Under the pieces are notes generated by a model. That model saw nothing but the letters and a program-made list of their open reading frames with translations, was not told the DNA's origin and made no database searches. Of a DNA stretch of 13,798 nt, positions 8,005 to 13,798 are shown piece after piece. The first letter of the stretch is position 1; every line of letters starts with the position of its first letter. A program made the translations under genes and the position numbers. The DNA is from an uncultured Fusobacterium sp. (GTDB lineage Bacteria; Fusobacteriota; Fusobacteriia; Fusobacteriales; Fusobacteriaceae), in contig UQXM01000033.1 in NCBI GenBank assembly GCA_900545035.1, positions 1 to 13,798 on the forward strand. The letters run 5' to 3'.

Positions 8005-8564
8005 TACCCTCCCTGCTCAATTTTCTCATCTGATTTTTTTAATTTTTTTATAATATTTTCTATCTCTTCCACATTTAAATCTGTGTTTATACATGGAGAA
8101 TTTATTATTTTGTTGTATACTCCATAAACATTCATAGGAAAAGTATCAAAAATTCCTGATATCAAATCTCTTTTACACGCTGATGCAATAATAATTTCAG
8201 GCTTTTTTTCTTTTATAAAAAGTCTGGCAAGAGTTCCCCCAGTTGCCACTTTTATTTCCAAACCATATTTTTCTTTCAGCTCAAGAATATTTTGTATTTT
8301 ACATTTCCCGCATTTTTTACAGTTTTCTATTTCAGAAGTTATTCTGAAAGGACAACTGTAATTCTGTATACAATGAGGAAGCAAAAGAGCTATACTTTTA
8401 GGAATTTTATTTTCAAAATTTTTTAAAACTCTTTTATTGTTATATTCCAAAAATCTGTCTGCTGCAGAATTTTTTTTAAGCTGGTCGTCTATAAGTTTTT
8501 CCTCTATAAGATAAGCAAGATAATAAAAATTATACAAAATCTTCTCTGGTAAAAAATTGCTCAT
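8004..8564 (-). CDS. DUF116 family cysteine-rich protein
   Basis: 186 residues matching the DUF116 pattern as I know it: LLPHCIQ (61-67), CP (71-72), NCKKCGKCKI (81-90), VATGGTLAR (106-114), ACKRDLISGIFD (129-140) and SPCINTDLN (156-164). The seven cysteines (65, 71, 82, 85, 88, 130, 158) sit within these motifs, suggesting a metal or Fe-S site, which is inference. There is no signal peptide, so it is cytoplasmic. The biochemical role of DUF116 is not known to me. It is the first gene after the promoter at 8600-8628, with AGAGG eight bases before ATG 8564. Its stop overlaps the TPR start (TAATG). Why a cytoplasmic cysteine protein heads a Ton operon is not clear. Confidence 0.88.
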   Translation of the reverse strand: MSNFLPEKILYNFYYLAYLIEEKLIDDQLKKNSAADRFLEYNNKRVLKNFENKIPKSIALLLPHCIQNYSCPFRITSEIENCKKCGKCKIQNILELKEKYGLEIKVATGGTLARLFIKEKKPEIIIASACKRDLISGIFDTFPMNVYGVYNKIINSPCINTDLNVEEIENIIKKLKKSDEKIEQGG

Positions 8565-8599
8565 TATTTATACCTCTTTAGATTTATTATTGCACAATT

Positions 8600-8628
8600 A
8601 TTATATCATATTTATATTTTGATTTCAA
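8600..8628 (-). promoter_or_regulatory. Promoter of the DUF116-TPR-exbBD-tonB-dnaX unit
   Basis: On the minus strand: -35 TTGAAA (8628-8623), 17-base spacer, -10 TATAAT (8605-8600) preceded by TGA, an extended -10. Transcription should start near 8592-8594, giving a leader of about 30 bases before ATG 8564. It lies between the dnaN terminator and the DUF116 gene, exactly where a promoter is needed. Near-perfect match to the sigma-70 consensus. Confidence 0.88.
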
Positions 8629-8650
8629 ACTGTGAATAATGTAATTTAAG

Positions 8651-8677
8651 AAAAAAAGCCGGTTTTAAAACCGACTT
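8651..8677 (-). terminator. Intrinsic terminator after dnaN
   Basis: Minus-strand hairpin with stem AGTCGG/CCGGCT (8676-8671 and 8662-8657), loop UUUUAAAA that may pair partly, followed by seven U (8657-8651). One stem pair is U-G on the minus-strand RNA but would be a C-A mismatch on the plus-strand RNA, so it is tuned for minus-strand transcripts. It starts 17 bases after the dnaN stop and closes the plsY-gpsA-sigma-dnaN unit. Confidence 0.9.
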
Positions 8678-8693
8678 TTATAATAAATATTTT

Positions 8694-9818
8694 TTAAAAA
8701 TCTTTCAGTGCTAAAGGCATAACCACATAAATATAATTTTCATTATCCACACTCGCAATTCTTACAGAACTGCTTGATTCTTTCAGCTCCACTATAATAT
8801 CACTTTCTTTTTCAAAATTCTGTAAAAATTCTATTAAAAATTTTACATTCAAAGAAATTTTTAATGGTTCGCCTGTATAATTTATTGCCAAATCCTCTTT
8901 AATTTTTGCAATACTGCTTACTCCTCTTACCATCATATTATTTTCTGAAAATTCAAAGACAGCACCAAATTTTGAATCTGTATTTGCTCTAACAAATATC
9001 TGTATTCTTCTTAAAACTTTCATAAGCTCATCGCTTTTCACAAGCATTTTCTTATTATACTGAGCTGTTCCAAGAATACCTCCATAATTAGGGAAAGGAA
9101 GTTCTATTGTTCTGCTCACTATTTCTGTATTATCGGAAATAAAATATATTTGATTTTCTCTCATAGAAATTTCTATATCTTTCAAATCTTCACTTTTTAA
9201 AAGTTTTGTTATGGCTTCTACTGTATTAAGCGGAATGCTCACCTGAATATTGCTGTCGCTTTCCACTTCTTTCATAAGATAAGTCAAACGATATGTATCT
9301 GTTGAAACAAATCTTGCCACCCCATCTTGCATATCAAGTCTAATACAGTTTATTGAAAGATTATCTGCTGTACCGGAAGCTGAAAATTTTACTTTCTCAA
9401 ATATCTCCAAAAGTTCTCTGCTTGGAACAATAAAACACCTGTTTCTGCTTCCGTTTTCTTTATTGGCAAGCATTGGAAACTCATCTGCATTCATCAAAGC
9501 AAATTCAGAAGATGAATCACTTGTTTCTATTACAAGAACTGAATCTGTTTCTTTCAGCATGATAATATCATCAGAAAGTTCTTTTACATATTCATCTATC
9601 AGCTGCGGCTGAAATACTATTTTCCCTTGCTCCAACACTTCACATTCCATTTCCGATGTAATAGTAAGCTCTAAATTTGTCCCGCAGAAAAACAGATTAT
9701 CTCCTTTTGTTTCCAAATACACACATGAGATAATAGGTTTTATTTTATTTTCTGTAACTGCTTTTTCCACAGTTCTTAATTTTTTTAGGAATTCTCCCCT
9801 GTTTACTTTTACAATCAT
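8694..9818 (-). CDS. dnaN: DNA polymerase III beta subunit (sliding clamp)
   Basis: The ring-shaped clamp that tethers DNA polymerase III to DNA. With the ATG at 9818 it has 374 residues, the usual size, and starts MIVKVNRGEFLKKL. Typical features are the GTNLELTI segment of the first domain, STDTYRL in the second domain (clamp families usually read ATDxYRL), FPNYGGIL and the C-terminal VVMPLAL, which corresponds to the conserved VMPMRL end lining the protein-binding pocket. The frame could extend nine codons to an ATG at 9845, but that extension is translated through GGGAGGAG, which is six bases from ATG 9818 and clearly the real ribosome-binding site. It starts 16 bases after the sigma factor stop and ends just before a strong terminator. 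It is not next to dnaA here. Confidence 0.96.
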   Translation of the reverse strand: MIVKVNRGEFLKKLRTVEKAVTENKIKPIISCVYLETKGDNLFFCGTNLELTITSEMECEVLEQGKIVFQPQLIDEYVKELSDDIIMLKETDSVLVIETSDSSSEFALMNADEFPMLANKENGSRNRCFIVPSRELLEIFEKVKFSASGTADNLSINCIRLDMQDGVARFVSTDTYRLTYLMKEVESDSNIQVSIPLNTVEAITKLLKSEDLKDIEISMRENQIYFISDNTEIVSRTIELPFPNYGGILGTAQYNKKMLVKSDELMKVLRRIQIFVRANTDSKFGAVFEFSENNMMVRGVSSIAKIKEDLAINYTGEPLKISLNVKFLIEFLQNFEKESDIIVELKESSSSVRIASVDNENYIYVVMPLALKDF

Positions 9819-9834
9819 GTAAAACTCCTCCCGA

Positions 9835-10662
9835 TTATTTAACATATAAACTGTTGTTTAATTCTTTATCATATTTTTTTCTTAATTTTGCCAAAGTTTT
9901 TTTCTCTATCTGTCTTACTCTTTCCCTAGTAATATTAAACGCTTCTCCCACCTGTTCAAGAGTGTGAATATCATATCCGCTCAGACCATATCTTCTCAAG
10001 AGGATATCTCTTTCTCTCTCTTCCAGATTATCAAGTATTTCATATATTTTTTTCTTACTTATTTCATTTATTATATCATTTTCAAAATTTTCAGAATCTT
10101 CGTTTAAAATGGTATCTTCAAGATATATATTATCTCCCACAGAAGAGTTAAGAGAAATTATTTCTTGAAACTCTACCATTATATTGGCAACTTTTTCAGG
10201 AGAAAGTTTTAACTTTTCGGCAATAACTTCATTTGAAGGATAATCTCCTGTATTCATCAGCTCCTCAACTATAACTTTATTAATTTTATTTAAAAGATCA
10301 TATTTATATGAGGGTATTCTTATTTCTCTTCCTTTGCTCATTACTGCTTTTGTAATTGACTGCTTTATCCACCACACCGCATATGTGGAAAATCTGAAAC
10401 CTTTATTAATATCAAATTTATCAATAGCACGAATAAGCCCAAAATTTCCCTCACTTATAAGGTCAATAAGAGTCATACCTTTGTTCATATAGTTTTTTGC
10501 TACACTTATTACTAATCTTAAATTGCACAGAATAAGTTTGTTTTTAGCTTCCAAATCTCCTTCTTTTACTTTTATCAGAAGCTTTTCTTCCTCTTCTCTA
10601 TCTAAAATCTCATATTTTTTTATATCATCCAAGTAAAGTGAAACAAGATCTTTTTCTTCCAT
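9835..10662 (-). CDS. Sigma-70 family RNA polymerase sigma factor, RpoD-like, lacking region 1.1
   Basis: Promoter-recognition subunit of RNA polymerase. From ATG 10662 it has 275 residues. Region 1.2 (LVSLYLDDI, 6-14) leads into region 2, with LRLVISVAKNY (48-58), LISEGNFGLIRAIDKFD (68-84) and the -10-recognition segment FSTYAVWWIKQSI (91-103). Region 3 begins GREIRIP (111-117). Region 4, LEERERDILLRRYGL then the HTH TLEQVGEAFNITRERVRQIE (234-253), recognises the -35. Region 1.1 and the large non-conserved insert of E. coli RpoD are absent. The motifs are close to housekeeping sigma factors, so it could be the primary sigma or a group 2 paralogue; this window cannot decide. A GTG at 10677 would add five residues but lies inside AAGGTGAGG, so the ATG is preferred. 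dnaN follows after 16 bases. Confidence 0.92.
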   Translation of the reverse strand: MEEKDLVSLYLDDIKKYEILDREEEEKLLIKVKEGDLEAKNKLILCNLRLVISVAKNYMNKGMTLIDLISEGNFGLIRAIDKFDINKGFRFSTYAVWWIKQSITKAVMSKGREIRIPSYKYDLLNKINKVIVEELMNTGDYPSNEVIAEKLKLSPEKVANIMVEFQEIISLNSSVGDNIYLEDTILNEDSENFENDIINEISKKKIYEILDNLEERERDILLRRYGLSGYDIHTLEQVGEAFNITRERVRQIEKKTLAKLRKKYDKELNNSLYVK

Positions 10663-10705
10663 AATGTATAACCTCACCTTGTGTTTTTATAATTTTAAAA
10701 TAGAT

Positions 10706-11707
10706 TTAGAACTCCTCTTTAAGATCACGGGACATTAATTTTTTTACCATCATTTCTGCTGTTTCATTTTCATAAAGAACTCTGTAAACTGCTTCCACTA
10801 TCGGCATATTCACACCAAGTTCCTGTGCTTTTGTATAAACAGCTTTAACAGTAGGCACTCCTTCCGCTACCATTACCATTTCATCCAAAATCTGCTGAAG
10901 TTTAAAACCTTTTCCAAGTTTTTCTCCAACAAATCTGTTTCTGCTGTGTTTACTTGCACAAGTAACAATAAGATCTCCTATTCCGCTCAAACCGTAAAAA
11001 GTTTTAGGGTCTGCTCCGCATTTTTCTCCAAATCTTATCATTTCTGCTACACCTCTTGTTATAAGAGCAGCTTTCGTATTATCTCCAAATCCCATTCCAT
11101 CAGAAATTCCTGCTCCAAGTGCTAGGCAGTTTTTAACAGCTCCTCCAAGCTCTACTCCTACAATATCCTCATTTACATACACTCTGAAGTTTTCGGAATT
11201 AAATATTTCCTGAACAGCTCTTGCTTTCTCAATTTTTCCTGCTGCAACAATAGTTGTTGGAATTCCTTTACACACCTCTTCAGCATGAGTAGGTCCTGAA
11301 AGAACAACTATATTATTGTGATATTTTCCAAGTATCTCATCTTTTATCACTTCTGAAAGTCTAAGACCAGAACTTATTTCAATTCCTTTTCCTGTATTTA
11401 CTATTAAAAGATCACTTCTCATCTGTGGAGAAAATCTTGCAACTACACCTCTCAAAACCTGTGATGGTATTGAAAATACCACAGCTTTTGCATCTTTTAA
11501 CAAATCAGTATCATTATTTGTAACATGAAGATTATCAGGAAATTTTACTCCCGGAAGAAGTTTTGAATTTTCTCTTTCTCTTTCCATTTTTTCTGCAAGT
11601 TCTTTGTTGTATTCCCACATATATACATCAAAGCATCCTTTATTTGCCAAAACCAGCGCCAGTGCCGTTCCCCAGCTCCCTGCACCCACAACAACTATTT
11701 TATCCAT
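10706..11707 (-). CDS. gpsA: Glycerol-3-phosphate dehydrogenase [NAD(P)+]
   Basis: Cytoplasmic enzyme that reduces dihydroxyacetone phosphate to sn-glycerol-3-phosphate, the backbone of phospholipids. 333 residues, full length. The Rossmann nucleotide site is GAGSWGTALA (8-17), the VFSIPSQ strand is at 77-83, the substrate loop SGPTHAEEV is at 137-145, and the catalytic lysine is K192 in GGAVKNCLALGAGI. The C-terminal domain carries GFGDNTKAALITRG (206-219) and GLSGIGDLIVTC (239-250). AGGATAGGA supports ATG 11707, six bases after the plsY stop. PlsY uses the product, so the two genes are a functional pair. Confidence 0.97.
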   Translation of the reverse strand: MDKIVVVGAGSWGTALALVLANKGCFDVYMWEYNKELAEKMERERENSKLLPGVKFPDNLHVTNNDTDLLKDAKAVVFSIPSQVLRGVVARFSPQMRSDLLIVNTGKGIEISSGLRLSEVIKDEILGKYHNNIVVLSGPTHAEEVCKGIPTTIVAAGKIEKARAVQEIFNSENFRVYVNEDIVGVELGGAVKNCLALGAGISDGMGFGDNTKAALITRGVAEMIRFGEKCGADPKTFYGLSGIGDLIVTCASKHSRNRFVGEKLGKGFKLQQILDEMVMVAEGVPTVKAVYTKAQELGVNMPIVEAVYRVLYENETAEMMVKKLMSRDLKEEF

Positions 11708-11713
11708 ATTATC

Positions 11714-12328
11714 CTATCCTTTCTTTCCAAAAACTATTTTTGATTCTGTTCCATTAAGCAGTCTTGATATATTACTTTTATGTTTATAAATCACAAAAAT
11801 TCCTATTATAAAAGTCAATATTATCAAAGTTGTTTTATCAACACCTTCTTTCACAGGAAGAAGAATTGTCATAACAGGAAGAATAATTGCTCCTGTTATT
11901 GAAGCCAATGATACATATCTTGTAAAGAATACTACCACTGCAAAAGCAAAAAATGTTACAAGAACAGCTTTCGGAGCTAAAAATAAAAATACTCCCAAAC
12001 TTGTTGCAACACCTTTTCCTCCTTTAAATTTCAAAAAGCATGACATTGAATGTGCCACAACGGCAATCAATCCTATTACAACGATATATTTATCTGATAT
12101 ATCAAATTGACTTGCCAGATACAAAGGAAAATATCCTTTTAAAGCATCTAAAATTAAAGTTGCTACTCCACATTTTGCTCCTAAAGTTCTATAAGCATTT
12201 GTTGCTCCAGAATTTTTACTTCCTACTGTTCTTATATCTATTCCTTTAACCATTTTTCCAATCCACACTCCGCTGGGAATTGACCCGCAGAAATATGCAA
12301 TCAATGATAAAAGTATGTATTTACTCAT
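11714..12328 (-). CDS. plsY: Acyl-phosphate:glycerol-3-phosphate acyltransferase PlsY
   Basis: Integral membrane enzyme that moves an acyl chain from acyl-phosphate to glycerol-3-phosphate, making lysophosphatidate, the first step of phospholipid synthesis in bacteria using the PlsX/PlsY route. 204 residues with several membrane helices. Three family motifs are clear: GSIPSGVWIG (15-24) with GSKNSGATN (36-44), the glycine-rich KFKGGKGVATSLG (100-112), and the C-terminal YKHKSNISRLLNGTE (181-195). AAGGGGG lies four to five bases before ATG 12328. It is the first gene of the unit with gpsA and follows promoters at 12404-12409 and 12516-12543. Confidence 0.97.
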   Translation of the reverse strand: MSKYILLSLIAYFCGSIPSGVWIGKMVKGIDIRTVGSKNSGATNAYRTLGAKCGVATLILDALKGYFPLYLASQFDISDKYIVVIGLIAVVAHSMSCFLKFKGGKGVATSLGVFLFLAPKAVLVTFFAFAVVVFFTRYVSLASITGAIILPVMTILLPVKEGVDKTTLIILTFIIGIFVIYKHKSNISRLLNGTESKIVFGKKG

Positions 12329-12403
12329 ATGTCCCCCTTAATACTTATTTCCTCATTTACTTTTTATCTTCAAACTCCATAAAAAAGGCATTTCAATAAA
12401 TAT

Positions 12404-12412
12404 ATTATATCA
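12404..12412 (-). promoter_or_regulatory. Possible second promoter for plsY (extended -10)
   Basis: Minus strand TGATATAAT (12412-12404), an extended -10 element. The -35 region is AT-rich with no good match (TTTATT at 17 bases). Transcription would start near 12397, about 70 bases before plsY. The core is identical to that of the upstream promoter at 12516-12524. Confidence 0.5.
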
Positions 12413-12515
12413 TTTAAAGAAAAAAAAATAAACTTTTATTATTTTATAACTCTTCTGCTTTATAAAATACATATTTCTCTAATAATAACTGTAGTCTGTT
12501 CTTTATCGCAAGTAT

Positions 12516-12543
12516 ATTATATCATACTGAAAAATATTGTAAA
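12516..12543 (-). promoter_or_regulatory. Promoter of plsY-gpsA-sigma-dnaN unit
   Basis: Minus strand -35 TTTACA (12543-12538), 16-base spacer, -10 TATAAT (12521-12516) with the extended TGA before it. Start near 12509, leaving a leader of about 180 bases before plsY. The -35 overlaps the U-tract of the upstream terminator, so the two signals are packed together. Confidence 0.72.
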
Positions 12544-12545
12544 AT

Positions 12546-12576
12546 AAAAACGATGCAAAACAATTACATCGTTTTT
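12546..12576 (-). terminator. Intrinsic terminator after the RNA methyltransferase
   Basis: Perfect ten-base inverted repeat AAAAACGATG/CATCGTTTTT (12546-12555 and 12567-12576) with an eleven-base loop. On the minus strand it continues as U5-A-U4. It begins 48 bases after the methyltransferase stop. The stem is symmetric, so it could also stop plus-strand transcripts, but no plus-strand gene is seen. Confidence 0.85.
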
Positions 12577-12623
12577 CAAAAATTTCATTAACTATTTTGT
12601 GGCATAAAAATAATAAAAAATAT

Positions 12624-13739
12624 TTATTTTATAAGTCTGAACTTACCTATAACCTCTATATGCGAAGTTTGAGGAAACATATCTACAGGCTGTATTTTTT
12701 CAAGTTTATAGCCATGTTCAATAAGAATTTTACTGTCCCTTGCAAAAGTTGACGGATTACACGAGATATATACAATTTCTTCTATATTGTGTCCTGCCAG
12801 TTTTATGAGACTGTTCCCCTCTATCCCTTTTCTGGGCGGGTCAAATATTACAGCATCTACTTTTTTTCCTGCCTCTATCAAATTAAGAAGTTCTTTGTTC
12901 ACATCTCCTGTGATAAATTCCATATTTTTAATTCCATTTTCTTCAGCAGTTTTTATTCCATCTTTCACTGCTGATTTCACAATTTCAATAGAGTATACTT
13001 TTTCAGCATTTTTGGAAAGTATCATCCCAATAGTTCCTGTTCCTGAAAAAGCATCAGCTATATATTTATCTTTTATATTATCAAAAAAACTTATTCCAAT
13101 ATTATAAAGTTTTCTTGTCTGATTTATATTTATTTGAAAAAATGAATCTGGAGAGATATTAAAATTAATATCATTTATACTTTCTCTTAAATATTTATCT
13201 CCGAAAAGATGAATATTTATTTTTCCCAAAGCCACATTTGTAATATCACTGTTTAAAGATACATAAACCGATTTTATCTCTTTCATATTCTCATATGCAT
13301 TTTTTAAAAATTGTTCAATTTCTTTGGGAACTTTTTTAGAATTTATAATAAGAACAAGCATCGCTTCGTTTTTCAAATTTGTTCTTACCATAATATGTCT
13401 AAGCAGACCTTTATGTTTTTTTTCATCATATACAGAAATTTTGGTCATATCAAGCATTTTTTTTACATTATTTATAATTTTATTTGCAAGATTTGAACTC
13501 AACATATTTTCTTTCACTTCAAAAACTTCGTGAGATTTTCTTTTAAACATTCCTGTAATTATCTTTCCATTTTTATCCACAGCAAAAGGTTCAATAACTT
13601 TATTCCTATAGTTTTGTCTGTCCTCTTCATCTGCACCTATTATATTTTCAACAGGAACATCTTTGACACCTCCGATTTTTTCCATTACATCTTTTACCAA
13701 TTCTGTCTTATATTTCAACTGGGAATCATAATTAAGCAT
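12624..13739 (-). CDS. 23S rRNA/tRNA (uracil-5-)-methyltransferase, RlmD/TrmA family, N-terminus missing
   Basis: SAM-dependent enzyme that makes 5-methyluridine in RNA. The visible 371 residues contain the full catalytic half: SFFQINxxQ (199-207), SAM motif DAFSGTGTIG (229-238), DPPRKG (300-305), the catalytic cysteine C327 in SCNPSTFARD (327-336, starting at S326) and PVDMFPQTSHIE (351-362). The N-terminal TRAM domain and the CGGC Fe-S motif expected just before LNYDSQLKYK are absent, because homology stops at about 13746-13751, where a foreign fragment is joined. Met1 at 13739 is therefore probably internal, with no good ribosome-binding site before it. At the place of the family's fourth cluster cysteine (usually DEC-x-L or similar) the protein has Asn78, so the cluster may be lost in this variant anyway. 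It could target 23S rRNA or tRNA; the family alone does not decide. Confidence 0.88.
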   Translation of the reverse strand: MLNYDSQLKYKTELVKDVMEKIGGVKDVPVENIIGADEEDRQNYRNKVIEPFAVDKNGKIITGMFKRKSHEVFEVKENMLSSNLANKIINNVKKMLDMTKISVYDEKKHKGLLRHIMVRTNLKNEAMLVLIINSKKVPKEIEQFLKNAYENMKEIKSVYVSLNSDITNVALGKINIHLFGDKYLRESINDINFNISPDSFFQININQTRKLYNIGISFFDNIKDKYIADAFSGTGTIGMILSKNAEKVYSIEIVKSAVKDGIKTAEENGIKNMEFITGDVNKELLNLIEAGKKVDAVIFDPPRKGIEGNSLIKLAGHNIEEIVYISCNPSTFARDSKILIEHGYKLEKIQPVDMFPQTSHIEVIGKFRLIK

Positions 13740-13745
13740 TCCAAA

Positions 13746-13798
13746 ATCACGTCCCTCGCTAAAGTTGGGGACACATTCGATGATCTTACTCCAATTCA
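13746..13798 (-). pseudogene. ftcD: N-terminal fragment of glutamate formimidoyltransferase (FtcD-like), chimeric end
   Basis: On the minus strand the last bases read (A)TG AAT TGG ..., i.e. MNWSKIIECVPNFSEGRD if the base just outside the window is A. The ECVPNFSEGRD stretch is the hallmark N-terminus of formimidoyltransferase, which transfers formimino groups to tetrahydrofolate in histidine breakdown. After GRD the frame continues without a stop into the methyltransferase (FGMLNYDSQL). The fragment is about 45% GC and uses ATC, CCC, AAC, AGC and CGT, unlike the ATA/AAT/AGA-rich genes beside it. It is most simply a wrongly joined piece from another genome at a contig end; a real recombination is the alternative. 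Confidence 0.75.

Larger units (their letters stand above)
12329..12623. other. Intergenic region between the methyltransferase and plsY
   Basis: About 295 very AT-rich bases holding the methyltransferase terminator, the plsY promoter pair and a long leader. A 20-codon open frame on the minus strand (12472-12410, MYFIKQKSYKI...) ends inside the second promoter. It has only a weak AGAG upstream and is not called as a gene. I see no riboswitch fold. Confidence 0.6.

Noticed and set aside
9819..9845. Nine-residue extension of DnaN from ATG 9845
   Set aside because: It covers the GGGAGGAG ribosome-binding site and adds residues that do not fit the family's usual MxxKV... start.
12427..12467. Attenuator: AT-only hairpin (TTTTATAA/TTATAAAA) followed by a T-rich run in the plsY leader
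   Set aside because: The stem has no G-C pairs and the T-run is about 14 bases away, so a functional terminator is unlikely.
12410..12472. 20-codon leader peptide before plsY
   Set aside because: Poor ribosome-binding site, low-complexity AT sequence, and no attenuator hairpin clearly linked to it.

Overview
The window looks like chromosomal DNA of an AT-rich, Gram-negative-type (diderm) anaerobe, most likely Fusobacterium or a close relative in Fusobacteriota. The grounds are low GC, strong GGAGG ribosome-binding sites, TATAAT promoters, a TonB/ExbB/ExbD system (which implies an outer membrane) and a DUF116 protein. The genus is inferred, not proved. All twelve genes lie on the minus strand, so transcription runs from high to low coordinates. 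I saw no tRNA, rRNA, CRISPR array or mobile element.

In transcription order there are three units. (1) 13739-12624: an m5U RNA methyltransferase (RlmD/TrmA type) cut at its N-terminus, ended by a hairpin terminator at 12546-12576. (2) 12328-8694: plsY, gpsA, a short RpoD-like sigma factor and dnaN (sliding clamp), expressed from one or two promoters in the 12400-12545 gap and closed by a terminator at 8651-8677. (3) 8564-1: a tightly packed eight-gene unit behind a near-consensus promoter at 8600-8628. It holds a DUF116 protein, a 960-residue secreted TPR protein, a 112-residue secreted and membrane-anchored protein, exbB, exbD, tonB, an NtrC-like regulator and dnaX (DNA polymerase III tau/gamma, which runs off the window). 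Gene junctions are ATGA or TAATG overlaps or gaps of at most 21 bases.

Unit 3 is the most interesting part. A proton-driven TonB module is co-transcribed with a giant periplasmic TPR protein and an unrecognised small anchored protein. It also carries an NtrC-family regulator whose Walker B acidic pair, GAFTGA loop and receiver aspartate are all altered, so it is probably not a conventional sigma-54 activator. Unit 2 couples phospholipid synthesis (PlsY, GpsA) to transcription and replication (sigma factor, clamp).

The last roughly 50 bases (13746-13798) do not belong with the rest. On the minus strand they encode the N-terminus of a glutamate formimidoyltransferase, in frame with the methyltransferase but with different base and codon use. 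This looks like a chimeric join at a contig end. Three starts are revised to ATGs with better ribosome-binding sites: exbB at 4773, dnaN at 9818 and the sigma factor at 10662.
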